The translations under genes and the position numbers were made by a program. The notes below the pieces were generated by a model. The model was given only the letters and a program-made list of their open reading frames with translations. It was not told the DNA's origin and ran no database searches. A stretch of 64,000 bases of DNA from Marinobacter denitrificans (lineage in GTDB: Bacteria; Pseudomonadota; Gammaproteobacteria; Pseudomonadales; Oleiphilaceae). Numbering within the stretch: the first letter of the stretch is position 1; every line of letters begins with the position of its first letter. The stretch lies in assembly GCF_008795955.1 (NCBI RefSeq), contig NZ_VMHN01000001.1, forward strand, positions 744,001 through 808,000, in the 5' to 3' direction. Of this stretch, positions 55,099 through 63,344 are shown one piece after another.

Positions 55099-57357
55099 AT
55101 GCATAAAAAGAAAATAGCACTCTCCGTAGCCCTTGCCTCATCGCTGTTATTTGCCAGCCCAACTACTCTGGCCCATGGGGGTTCGCCGGATTATATTCCA
55201 CTAGCAGAAGCGCTCACATCCTCAGGGGCCAGTTATAAACTCAGCGAGGATAAAAGCGAATTGCTGATTACATCGGGGGACGCGGAATTCAGAGTGCCCC
55301 TGGGCGACAACCAGGCTTTTTATAACGGCAAGTCCATCGAGCTCTCCGCTCCTGCAAAAATGCATGATGGCGAGGTACTGGTAGAGCGGACGTTTACTCA
55401 CGATCTGTTCAAGGACCAGGTCCAACAGAACATATCCACTGGCAATGCGAGCCACCCGCTTGATTCATTAACAGCAGAAGAAATCACCAAGGTTTCGAAC
55501 GCCGTCAAGGCCTCCAAACACTACAAGGAAAACATTCGCTTCACAGAAATACGGCTGGCGGATCCAGCCAAAGACAAAGTCTGGAAATGGTCTTACGGCG
55601 AACCGCAGGATTTCGAGCGCCGGGCCAACTTTACTGTGGTCGATGGCAGAAAGGTCATTGAGGGAACGGTTGATCTTACTTCTGGGGATCTTCTGGGCTG
55701 GGAACACATCGAAGGCGCCCATGGCATGGTGACCTTCGATGACTTTATTGCCGTGCAGGAGATCGTCGCTACCAGTGACGCGTACAAAGCTGCGCTCAAA
55801 AAGCGTGGTATTGACGATGTCAGCAAGGTCGTTGCAACTCCCCTGACGGTGGGGTATTTCGGCGGGGATGACGGCCTGGAGCACGAGTTAAAGCTATTGA
55901 AAGTGGTTTCTTACCTCGACGTAGGTGACGGAAACTACTGGGCCCATCCGATCGAAAATCTCGTGGCCGTAGTGGACCTGGAGAAAAAGAGCATTTTGAA
56001 AATTGAGGACGACGGCGTCATACCCGTGCCAATGGCTCCTCGCCCTTATGATGGACGTGATCAGGACAAGATTGCCGATGTGAAACCTTTGATGGTCGTG
56101 CAGCCAGAAGGAAAGAATGTCTCCATGTCCGGCAATACGATTAACTGGCAAAACTGGGACTTCCATCTGAAACTGGACGCGCGCGTCGGTCCCGTCATTT
56201 CAACGCTGACCTACGACGACCAAGGCGACAAGCGGAAAGTCATGTACGAGGGTTCCCTGGGTGGCATGATCGTACCCTATGGTGATCCTGATGTGGGCTG
56301 GTACTTCAAGGCCTATCTGGACTCCGGCGATTACGGCATGGGTAACCTGACCTCGCCCCTCGAGCCCGGCAACGATGTCCCCAATAACGCTACCCTGTTG
56401 CCGGCTACCCTCGTAGACAACAATGGTGACCCTTTCACCATTCCCAATGCCATCGCGGTATTCGAGCGCTACGCAGGGCCGGAGTTCAAACATAATGAGA
56501 TGCTCGGCAGCACCCCTGGCAATGAAAGCCGTGAGCGCAGGGAGCTGGTCGTTCGCTGGGTCAGCACCATTGGCAACTATGACTATATGTTTGACTGGAT
56601 CTTCATGGCCAATGGCAACATTAAACTGACCGTCGGTGCGTCAGGCATTGAAGCGGTCAAGGCCGTGAAATCGCGCACCATTCACGACGAAACCGCAGAC
56701 GAAGATACCCGCTACGGCACCCTGATCGACCACAACATCGTGGGCACCACCCACCAACATATTTACAACTTCCGCCTGGATATGGATGTCGATGGCATGC
56801 AAAACAGCATGATGGCAATCGATCCCGTGGTTGCAGAAAACACCGACGGCGGACCTCGCAGAAGCGTAATGATCACCAAAGAGCGACTCGTACCCTCAGA
56901 GCTCGAATCTGTCCAGAAATTCGACCCCTCAACCATCCGCCTGCTGACAAACCCCAACAAGGAAAACCGCATGGGTTATCCGGTGGGCTATCAGGTTATA
57001 CCTTTTGCAGGAGGAACCCACCCGATTGCGAAGGGAGCCCTGTTCAGTGAAGACGAGTGGCTGTATAAGCGCGTCCACTTCATGGATAAGCAGATCTGGG
57101 TAACCCAATACAAAGCTGAGGAACGCTTTCCAGAGGGAAAATATCCCAACAGGGCCAAATCCGATGCCGGCCTGAAAGTCTTCGTCGAGGATGATGAGTC
57201 CATTGAAAACGTCGACACCGTGTTGTGGATGACAACTGGCGCAACTCACGTCGCCCGTGCGGAAGAGTGGCCGATGATGCCCACCGAGTATGTCCATTCC
57301 ATGCTCAAGCCATGGAACTTTTTCGATCAGACACCGACGCTGAACCTGCCCGAGTAG
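55099..57357 (+). CDS. tynA: Copper-containing primary amine oxidase
   Basis: 752 residues, close to E. coli TynA. Signal peptide (SSLLFASPTTLA), then N-terminal and catalytic domains. Topaquinone precursor Tyr494 (GNYDY), catalytic base Asp408 (YLDSGDYGMG), and copper ligands His552, His554 (HQHIYNF) and His717 (GATHVAR) are all present. It oxidises primary amines such as tyramine or phenethylamine to aldehydes, releasing NH3 and H2O2 in the periplasm. ATG 55099 is chosen for GGAGTCATT upstream. Next to a copper island, whose metal it needs. Confidence 0.93.
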   Translation: MHKKKIALSVALASSLLFASPTTLAHGGSPDYIPLAEALTSSGASYKLSEDKSELLITSGDAEFRVPLGDNQAFYNGKSIELSAPAKMHDGEVLVERTFTHDLFKDQVQQNISTGNASHPLDSLTAEEITKVSNAVKASKHYKENIRFTEIRLADPAKDKVWKWSYGEPQDFERRANFTVVDGRKVIEGTVDLTSGDLLGWEHIEGAHGMVTFDDFIAVQEIVATSDAYKAALKKRGIDDVSKVVATPLTVGYFGGDDGLEHELKLLKVVSYLDVGDGNYWAHPIENLVAVVDLEKKSILKIEDDGVIPVPMAPRPYDGRDQDKIADVKPLMVVQPEGKNVSMSGNTINWQNWDFHLKLDARVGPVISTLTYDDQGDKRKVMYEGSLGGMIVPYGDPDVGWYFKAYLDSGDYGMGNLTSPLEPGNDVPNNATLLPATLVDNNGDPFTIPNAIAVFERYAGPEFKHNEMLGSTPGNESRERRELVVRWVSTIGNYDYMFDWIFMANGNIKLTVGASGIEAVKAVKSRTIHDETADEDTRYGTLIDHNIVGTTHQHIYNFRLDMDVDGMQNSMMAIDPVVAENTDGGPRRSVMITKERLVPSELESVQKFDPSTIRLLTNPNKENRMGYPVGYQVIPFAGGTHPIAKGALFSEDEWLYKRVHFMDKQIWVTQYKAEERFPEGKYPNRAKSDAGLKVFVEDDESIENVDTVLWMTTGATHVARAEEWPMMPTEYVHSMLKPWNFFDQTPTLNLPE

Positions 57358-57445
57358 GTGAAACCCGGCAGGCTGATCGACACAGGACAAAAATTCCAGG
57401 CAGGGAAGCCTGACCACACATTCAGATACACGGGAATCAGAAACA

Positions 57446-58789
57446 ATGAACAAAAATCGTATAACACAAAGCCTGGCTTACTTTGCTCTGGTGGGGCTAT
57501 CGGCACCGGCCTCTGCCTACAATTTTTACACCGAGGATGGCACCGAACTGAACGTCGATATCGAGGCGATGCTGGGTGTTTTCTCCAGCCAGGAAACTTA
57601 CAACCTTGGCGCGAAGTCGGAAGCCGGTGAAACAGCCTGGCAGGAAGGCTTCATCAAGTACGGGCTGGCAGGAAGTCATATCATCGGCGCAAACAGCAGT
57701 GTATACGGAGCGCTGAACCTGGTCTCTTCAGGGACATGGGGCGATGGCGATGCAGGTGGATTCTCTTCCGGCAATGAACGCAGAACCTCACTGGAAGACG
57801 CCTACCTGGGCTGGCGCTCAGGCGACCTGATTCCAGCGCTTGGCCAGAACGGTCTCGATATTTCCCTTGGACGGCAAGCCTTCACCATTGGTGATGGTTT
57901 CCTCATCAATGGCGACTCCCTGAACTTTGGTGATGCCCTGAATCCCCTGGTGGGAGTCGATCTGGACCGGGGCGGCGCTTACTGGCTTGCCGCACGCAAA
58001 GCCTTTGATCAAACGGCTATCGCGCGTATTGGTGGTTCCGACGGACTGCGCGCCGACCTGTTCTGGCTGGACTCGGACAATAAAGCACAGGCACAGATGG
58101 AGCTGGCGGGCGCCAATGCCGAGTATGTGAGCTCCACGGGTACCTTCGGCCTGGCATATATCGAAGGGCTGAACGTCGACGATGACGTCGCACCATTGCT
58201 GGGGTACAACTCACGAGACGGCCAGCAAACCGTAAGCCTGCGCTATCAGGGCAACGCCGGCATTGAAAATCTGTTCCTGTCCGGCGAGTTTGTCACTCAG
58301 GAGCCGGGGGACAGTTCCTTCGACGATGCCCAAGCGTGGTACGCAGAAGCGGGCTGGACCTTCAGTGATGTCACCTGGTCACCCAGTGTCAACTATCGGT
58401 ACTCGAGCTTTGACGAAAATTTCGATCCGCTCTTCTTCGGCTTTAACCGGGGCTATGGCACCTGGTTTCAGGGCGAAGTCGCCGCCAATTATGCCGGCCC
58501 CTTCAACTCCGATGCAGACGTGCACCATGTGGGCGTCAAGGCCACTCCATCAGAAACACTCAGTGTGGGCGCGCTGTTCTTCAACTTCCGTGACACCGCA
58601 GGCGGCAGCGATAACCTGGACGCCAACGAGATCGATGTCTATGCCGAATGGGTAGCAGCGCCCCATCTGATTATCAGTCCGCTGGTCGGTATCTATACCC
58701 CCGACACCAGTTCCGCTGAGGGTGGCAGCCAGATCGGTAATGATGACACAAATGTCTATGGCCAGATCATTGCGATAGTCCCTTTCTGA
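57446..58789 (+). CDS. Outer-membrane porin-like protein
   Basis: 447 residues with a signal peptide (APASA) and a beta-rich body ending in IAIVPF, the C-terminal Phe of outer-membrane barrels. The sequence (e.g. LEDAYLGWRSGDLIPALG, DISLGRQAFTIGDGFLING) resembles alginate-export-type porins. Between the amine oxidase and the dehydrogenase, it probably admits the amine or releases product. The specific substrate is unknown. Confidence 0.75.
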   Translation: MNKNRITQSLAYFALVGLSAPASAYNFYTEDGTELNVDIEAMLGVFSSQETYNLGAKSEAGETAWQEGFIKYGLAGSHIIGANSSVYGALNLVSSGTWGDGDAGGFSSGNERRTSLEDAYLGWRSGDLIPALGQNGLDISLGRQAFTIGDGFLINGDSLNFGDALNPLVGVDLDRGGAYWLAARKAFDQTAIARIGGSDGLRADLFWLDSDNKAQAQMELAGANAEYVSSTGTFGLAYIEGLNVDDDVAPLLGYNSRDGQQTVSLRYQGNAGIENLFLSGEFVTQEPGDSSFDDAQAWYAEAGWTFSDVTWSPSVNYRYSSFDENFDPLFFGFNRGYGTWFQGEVAANYAGPFNSDADVHHVGVKATPSETLSVGALFFNFRDTAGGSDNLDANEIDVYAEWVAAPHLIISPLVGIYTPDTSSAEGGSQIGNDDTNVYGQIIAIVPF

Positions 58790-58824
58790 CCGTTTAACAA
58801 ATATAGCCTCAAGAGAGCATGATC

Positions 58825-60234
58825 ATGAAGACTTACAGCAATTCCGTGAACGGCGAATCTGTTGAAACGCCAGATCACCAGGAAATCTTTAATCCCGCTA
58901 CAGGGGCTTCCCTCGGCCTGGCCCCGATAAGTACCGAGTCAGACGTAGGTTCCGCTGTGAACGCCGCCCGCAAGGCTCAGCCTGACTGGGCCCGGACCAG
59001 CGACCAGGAGAGGCGGGACGCGGTAACCCGCATCGCCCAGGTACTGGAAGAAAACTCAGAGTACCTGGCCGAACTCATCACCCGCGAGCAGGGCAAGCCG
59101 CTGTCCGGCCCCGGCTCCCGGTTCGAGATGCAGGCCTGCGTGGGCTGGACACAGGTGCCAGCGGCACTGGAACTGCCACCAGAAATCGTCTACGAGGACG
59201 AGGAACGCAAAGATACCCTTCACCGGAAGCCCCTGGGTGTCGTGGCCGCCATCGCGCCCTGGAACTGGCCCTTGATGATTGCCATCTGGCAGATCATTCC
59301 TTCCATTCGCATGGGCAACACGGTGGTTCTCAAACCCTCCGAATACACCCCAATTGCAACCCTGGAAATGGTGCGGCTGATTAATCAGGTATTGCCGCCG
59401 GGCGTCCTCAATACCGTCTCCGGAGATGGCCGTATCGGTGCCGCCCTGACCAGCCACCCGGATATCGACAAAATCATGTTCACCGGCAGCGAGGCCACAG
59501 GTCGGCGTATTGTTGAGGCTTCCACCAAAAACCTTGCACCGATCACCCTCGAGCTTGGAGGCAACGATGCTGCAATTGTCCTCGCCGGCACCAACGCCAG
59601 TGCAATAGCCGAGGGCCTGTTCTGGGGTGCATTCCTGAACATGGGCCAGACTTGCGCCTGCATCAAGCGCCTATATGTTCATGAGAGCGATTACGAGGCC
59701 GTGGTTGATGCGCTCAGCAATCTTGCCCGCCAAATGCCCATTGGCGATGGTATGGACGAGAACAACCTGATCGGACCGCTGCAAAACGAGATGCAATACA
59801 ACAAGGTGAAGGATCTGGTCGCCGATGCCCGCGCTAACGGCTGCAAAGTCATGGAATTCGGGACTATTCCGGACACGGGCTACTTCCTCCCGCTCACGCT
59901 GGTAGCGAACATTCGCGACGGCCAGAGATTGGTGGATGAGGAACAGTTTGGCCCTGCCCTGCCTGTCATTCGTTATCAGAGCCTGGATGAAGCCGTGGCT
60001 TCAGCCAACCGGCTGGAGGCGGGTCTTGGTGCTTCTGTGTGGGCAGATGATCCGGAGCAGGCTCAACAGGTGGCTGTTCGCCTGGAAGCAGGAACCGTCT
60101 GGATCAACCAGCATGGAGCCATCCACCCGATGGTGCCGTTTGGCGGCAACAAGGCCTCTGGTTACGGTGTAGAGTTCGGACTTGAAGGCCTCAAAGCTGT
60201 CACCCAACCCAGGGTCATCAGCATCAAAAAGTGA
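58825..60234 (+). CDS. NAD(P)-dependent aldehyde dehydrogenase (FeaB-like role)
   Basis: 469 residues. Rossmann elements PWNWPLMIAIWQ and KPSEYTP, TGS motif FTGSEATGRRI, general base Glu in LELGGND, nucleophile Cys in GQTCACIK, and EEQFGPALPVI are present. It oxidises the aldehyde made by the amine oxidase to the acid, e.g. phenylacetaldehyde to phenylacetate. ATG 58825 is preferred over 58819 by spacing from AAGAGAG. Confidence 0.88.
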   Translation: MKTYSNSVNGESVETPDHQEIFNPATGASLGLAPISTESDVGSAVNAARKAQPDWARTSDQERRDAVTRIAQVLEENSEYLAELITREQGKPLSGPGSRFEMQACVGWTQVPAALELPPEIVYEDEERKDTLHRKPLGVVAAIAPWNWPLMIAIWQIIPSIRMGNTVVLKPSEYTPIATLEMVRLINQVLPPGVLNTVSGDGRIGAALTSHPDIDKIMFTGSEATGRRIVEASTKNLAPITLELGGNDAAIVLAGTNASAIAEGLFWGAFLNMGQTCACIKRLYVHESDYEAVVDALSNLARQMPIGDGMDENNLIGPLQNEMQYNKVKDLVADARANGCKVMEFGTIPDTGYFLPLTLVANIRDGQRLVDEEQFGPALPVIRYQSLDEAVASANRLEAGLGASVWADDPEQAQQVAVRLEAGTVWINQHGAIHPMVPFGGNKASGYGVEFGLEGLKAVTQPRVISIKK

Positions 60235-60258
60235 TACCCAAGGCAATTGCTTCCCGAA

Positions 60259-60285
60259 GTCTGCCAGATGCGAAGTCTGGCAGGC
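60259..60285. terminator. Hairpin between convergent aldehyde dehydrogenase and FeaR-like genes
   Basis: CTGCCAGA (60261-60268) pairs with TCTGGCAG (60276-60283), extended by two more pairs. Short and without a strong U tract. Confidence 0.45.
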
Positions 60286-60291
60286 TCCATT

Positions 60292-61206
60292 TCACATGGC
60301 ACAGCTTTTACAGTACCCGGTTGGGGTGACACCGAAGTATTGCTTGAAGGCAGTCGAGAACGCACTTGGACTGGAAAAGCCAAACCGGTATCCGACTTCA
60401 GTCAGATTCAGCTTGCCCTTTGATGTCTTCATATAATCGGCACACATCTCCAGACGCTGGGTTCTGATGTACCCTGATACCGTCAGGGAACGAACCGCAA
60501 AGGCCCGATAGAGGCTGCGCACTGATGCCCCTGTCGTCGTTGCCACCATTCGTGCACTCAGCTCAGGCTCGCCGATATTGTCCTGAATAAATGAGACCGC
60601 CTGTAAGAAAACCCGCTCATTTGGGCTGCTACCAGAAAGGCTCCGAATCACTGAGGGCTTGATCAACATAATCAGTGAATCAACAATCGCTGAACCTTCT
60701 TCCTCATTCAGGCTATCGTAGTGAGCGGCCTCAGCAATGAGGCGGTTGGCCACACTGGCAATATGACTGTGAGACGGAATCCGTACTCCGAGCTCAATAC
60801 CTGACAGGTTCAGGATACGCTCAATGACAGTACGGGGCAGGATGAGGGAAATTTGCTGGGATTCGTGATCGTAGGTAAAACTGAAAGGTAATGCGGAGTC
60901 TACCAGAACTATATCCCCTGTCTGGAGAATAGAACGGTTCCCTGCCTGTTCAACACGAGACGTTCCGTGAAGCTGGAAAACACAAAAAAATTCGGGCGCG
61001 ACACATCGACGTATCTCGCTTCGACCCCGAACAAGCTGAGCCCCCCGAATGGCCACCCGCGACATATCTATGGCGCCACCACCCATCTTGTGAATATCAC
61101 CGGAAAATATTCCTTCCAGGGGTTCCGCCGAGAAAGGTCCGCAAATCTGGTTAACGTCACTGATCCAACGGTCAAATCCTGCCGCTGCGTAAGCGCTTCC
61201 AACCAT
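60292..61206 (-). CDS. feaR: AraC-family regulator, FeaR-like
   Basis: 304 residues: N-terminal AraC-binding-like (FeaR/OruR type) domain and C-terminal double helix-turn-helix (LTEVGYRFGFSSPSAFSTAFKQYFGVTP). In E. coli FeaR activates tynA and feaB for phenethylamine and tyramine catabolism. The same gene set (amine oxidase, dehydrogenase, AraC regulator) is here, so the role is well supported. Its promoter region faces the merR-tail remnant. Confidence 0.85.
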   Translation of the reverse strand: MVGSAYAAAGFDRWISDVNQICGPFSAEPLEGIFSGDIHKMGGGAIDMSRVAIRGAQLVRGRSEIRRCVAPEFFCVFQLHGTSRVEQAGNRSILQTGDIVLVDSALPFSFTYDHESQQISLILPRTVIERILNLSGIELGVRIPSHSHIASVANRLIAEAAHYDSLNEEEGSAIVDSLIMLIKPSVIRSLSGSSPNERVFLQAVSFIQDNIGEPELSARMVATTTGASVRSLYRAFAVRSLTVSGYIRTQRLEMCADYMKTSKGKLNLTEVGYRFGFSSPSAFSTAFKQYFGVTPTGYCKSCAM

Positions 61207-61381
61207 GGCTAGCCTGCTAAATTCGGTTTTTATGATTGTCGAAGCAAAGACTGGCCAGTTTCTTTGTATATGTCAAGACAGTGTGTACCGGGCAATTAAG
61301 GGCCTAAGCCAATAAATCCGATACAAACAAAAACTACAAACATCTTCTTATGAATCATAAATAGCATCTCCAAGGCCACAG

Positions 61382-61426
61382 AATCGCCGCAACCGTATTC
61401 CCGGCACGAAAGGCGTCGGCCAGTAG
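61382..61426 (+). pseudogene. Remnant of a merR 3' end
   Basis: 15 codons ending in TAG match the last codons of the 54414 MerR gene: reading NRRNRIPGTKGVGQ here against NRRNHVPGTHGQH there. At DNA level 24 of 26 bases match (61382-61407 against 54825-54850). The rest of the 309-base gap before the cation transporter holds no ORF, only this remnant and the MerR-type promoter. It indicates that a merR gene once ended directly upstream of the transporter. Confidence 0.65.
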
Positions 61427-61457
61427 AGATACCCACCTAAATACCCGCTCACAACGG

Positions 61458-61488
61458 TTGACCCTGTAGTAACTACAGGGTTTTTAAT
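61458..61488 (+). promoter_or_regulatory. MerR-type promoter and operator of the cation transporter
   Basis: -35 TTGACC (61458-61463), 19-base spacer, -10 TTTAAT (61483-61488). The dyad ACCCTGTAGT-A-ACTACAGGGT (61461-61481) is complete apart from the centre. A long spacer with a central dyad is the hallmark of MerR-family activated promoters, and the bases match CadR/PbrR-class operators. Confidence 0.85.
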
Positions 61489-61515
61489 GGCCTTATTCAA
61501 ATACAGGAGGCCATC

Positions 61516-62151
61516 ATGGCGTGTAGCTGCTCAGCACCCGAACCCAAATCCCCCGCTCCGGGCTTTCGCAAAGCCTTGTGGATTGCTCTTTCGGTCAACC
61601 TGGCTATGTTCCTGGTGGAGGGTTACGCGAGCCTGCAGTCCGGCTCCGTGTCCCTGCTCGCAGATGCTATCGACTTTTTCGGCGACAGCGCGAACTATCT
61701 ACTGTCCCTGTCCGTCCTTTCCATGGGCATGCTCTGGCGTGGGCGGGCTGCCATGGTGAAAGGTATAACCATGACGGTGTTCGGCTTCGCGGTGCTGGGC
61801 CGCGCCATCTGGGTAATGCAGAATGACATAACGCCGGAACCGCTAACCATGGGAGCTGTCGGGTTACTGGCCCTGGTGGCCAATATGAGCGTTGCCTTCA
61901 TGTTGTTCAAATTCCGGGAAGGCGATTCCGATATGCGCTCGGTATGGCTGTGCAGCCGCAATGATGCCATCGGTAATATTGCAGTCATGGTCGCCGCACT
62001 GGGTGTATTCGGCACTGGCACCGCCTGGCCGGACCTTATCGTTGCCGGCATTATGGGCACGCTCGCGATCACCGCTGGCATCAGTGTCGTGCGCCATGCG
62101 CGCAGTGACATTGCCCAGGGAAAAATCGCTGAGGCAGCTTATGGCGGCTGA
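61516..62151 (+). CDS. CDF-like cation efflux protein, short form
   Basis: 211 residues, six membrane helices, no C-terminal cytoplasmic domain. The TM2 metal motif is D53-xxx-D57, but in TM5 the usual HxxxD is C146-xxx-D150. The N-terminus has CxC (MACSCSAP). Cysteine ligands suit soft metals such as Cd(II), Pb(II) or Hg(II), agreeing with the MerR-type promoter. Efflux of such ions is inferred. ACAGGAGG precedes the ATG. Confidence 0.82.
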   Translation: MACSCSAPEPKSPAPGFRKALWIALSVNLAMFLVEGYASLQSGSVSLLADAIDFFGDSANYLLSLSVLSMGMLWRGRAAMVKGITMTVFGFAVLGRAIWVMQNDITPEPLTMGAVGLLALVANMSVAFMLFKFREGDSDMRSVWLCSRNDAIGNIAVMVAALGVFGTGTAWPDLIVAGIMGTLAITAGISVVRHARSDIAQGKIAEAAYGG

Positions 62152-62271
62152 GTTCGGTCATCCCGGCGGACTTTATGGATGCTTGTTATAGTGCGTCTCT
62201 TCTGATCGAGTGCTAATGTGATTTCGTAGGAACTGGTAGCGTCATTTGCCAACCGTCAGAAGGAGCCTAAC

Positions 62272-62835
62272 ATGAGCATATCGAAGGGTACCGAAGCCAG
62301 CGGTAAACAGCCGTTTCTGTCCGACATCAAAAAAATCCGGGAACGCGCCCGCGCAAACATGCGTGACGGCGCAATCACCGAAGGCTACAAGGCCGACCGG
62401 GAAACCGTGATCAGAATTCTCAACGAGGCACTCGCTACCGAGATTGTCTGTGTGCTGCGCTACAAGCATCACTACTATGCAGCAGACGGGCTGAACGCCG
62501 AAGCTGTAGCGCAGGAGTTTCTTGAACACGCACAGCAGGAACAGGAGCACGCCGATCAAATTGCCGAGCGTATTGCCCAGTTGGGAGGCAACCCGAACTT
62601 TTCACCGGACAGCCTGACGGCTCGCAGCCACTCGGAATACGTAGAAGGTGACACCCTAAAGGAGATGATCGAAGAAGATCTGGTAGCGGAACGTATCGCC
62701 ATCGACAGCTATCGCGAGATCATCCAGTACCTGGGCGACGACGATCCGACCACACGGCGGTTAATGGAAGAGATTCTCGCCGTTGAGGAGGAACATGCCG
62801 ACGATATGGCCGGCTTGCTACAGGATTATGATTAA
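62272..62835 (+). CDS. Ferritin-like (bacterioferritin-type) protein
   Basis: 187 residues, helical, with ferroxidase-type ligand patterns EIVCVLRYKHH, HAQQEQEHADQIAERI and EEILAVEEEHADDM (ExxH motifs). An N-terminal extension of about 40 charged residues precedes the four-helix bundle. Probably binds iron or protects DNA in the Dps/bacterioferritin manner; heme ligation is not evident. GAAGGAGCC precedes the ATG. Confidence 0.85.
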   Translation: MSISKGTEASGKQPFLSDIKKIRERARANMRDGAITEGYKADRETVIRILNEALATEIVCVLRYKHHYYAADGLNAEAVAQEFLEHAQQEQEHADQIAERIAQLGGNPNFSPDSLTARSHSEYVEGDTLKEMIEEDLVAERIAIDSYREIIQYLGDDDPTTRRLMEEILAVEEEHADDMAGLLQDYD

Positions 62836-62858
62836 CGAGCGGCCCGGCGCACCAGACT

Positions 62859-63344
62859 TCAGTCGCTGTCTCCAGCACTGAAGTCCGTCAGCGTATACTG
62901 AATCTCGTCGTCAGCAATCATTTCATGGCCGTCGTACTTAATACGGCGAGGGAAGCCAAAGCTGGGATCGTACTCCACCTCCAGCTTGTGAGGTTTCCGT
63001 GCTGCCGAGGTCTCAATAAAGCGAAACACCCCGGCAATGGTCAGCCTGTAGTTATCCAATTGGTCCCGTTGCTTCAAGGGCTGCTCCAGGCCCTTAACCT
63101 CAACAACATCACCGTCTACAACGCTTACCCGCAGAGGTTGACGCAGCTCCGGTGGGCAGAAACAGGTCTGGGTGACGGTAACCTGGTAGGCGGAGGGGGC
63201 TTTGGCATTCCACAACGCCTGTGCCTGGGGTAAAGTTTCCGGTGCCATATCTGAAAACCTTTCAGCACTCGCATCGGAGGCTGTGGCACTACAGCCAGTC
63301 AGCAGCAGCACCAGCAACGGGAATGACAAACGCCGAACCAGCAT
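62859..63344 (-). CDS. DUF6174 lipoprotein
   Basis: 161 residues. A lipoprotein signal ends in LTGC, so the mature N-terminal Cys is lipidated. The mature part has CFCPPELRQPLRVSVVDGDVVEVKG, the DUF6174 signature with a CxCxPE start. Function unknown. ATG 63344 is chosen for the signal peptide; it shares one base with the upstream stop (TAATG), so the pair are coupled. Confidence 0.85.
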   Translation of the reverse strand: MLVRRLSFPLLVLLLTGCSATASDASAERFSDMAPETLPQAQALWNAKAPSAYQVTVTQTCFCPPELRQPLRVSVVDGDVVEVKGLEQPLKQRDQLDNYRLTIAGVFRFIETSAARKPHKLEVEYDPSFGFPRRIKYDGHEMIADDEIQYTLTDFSAGDSD

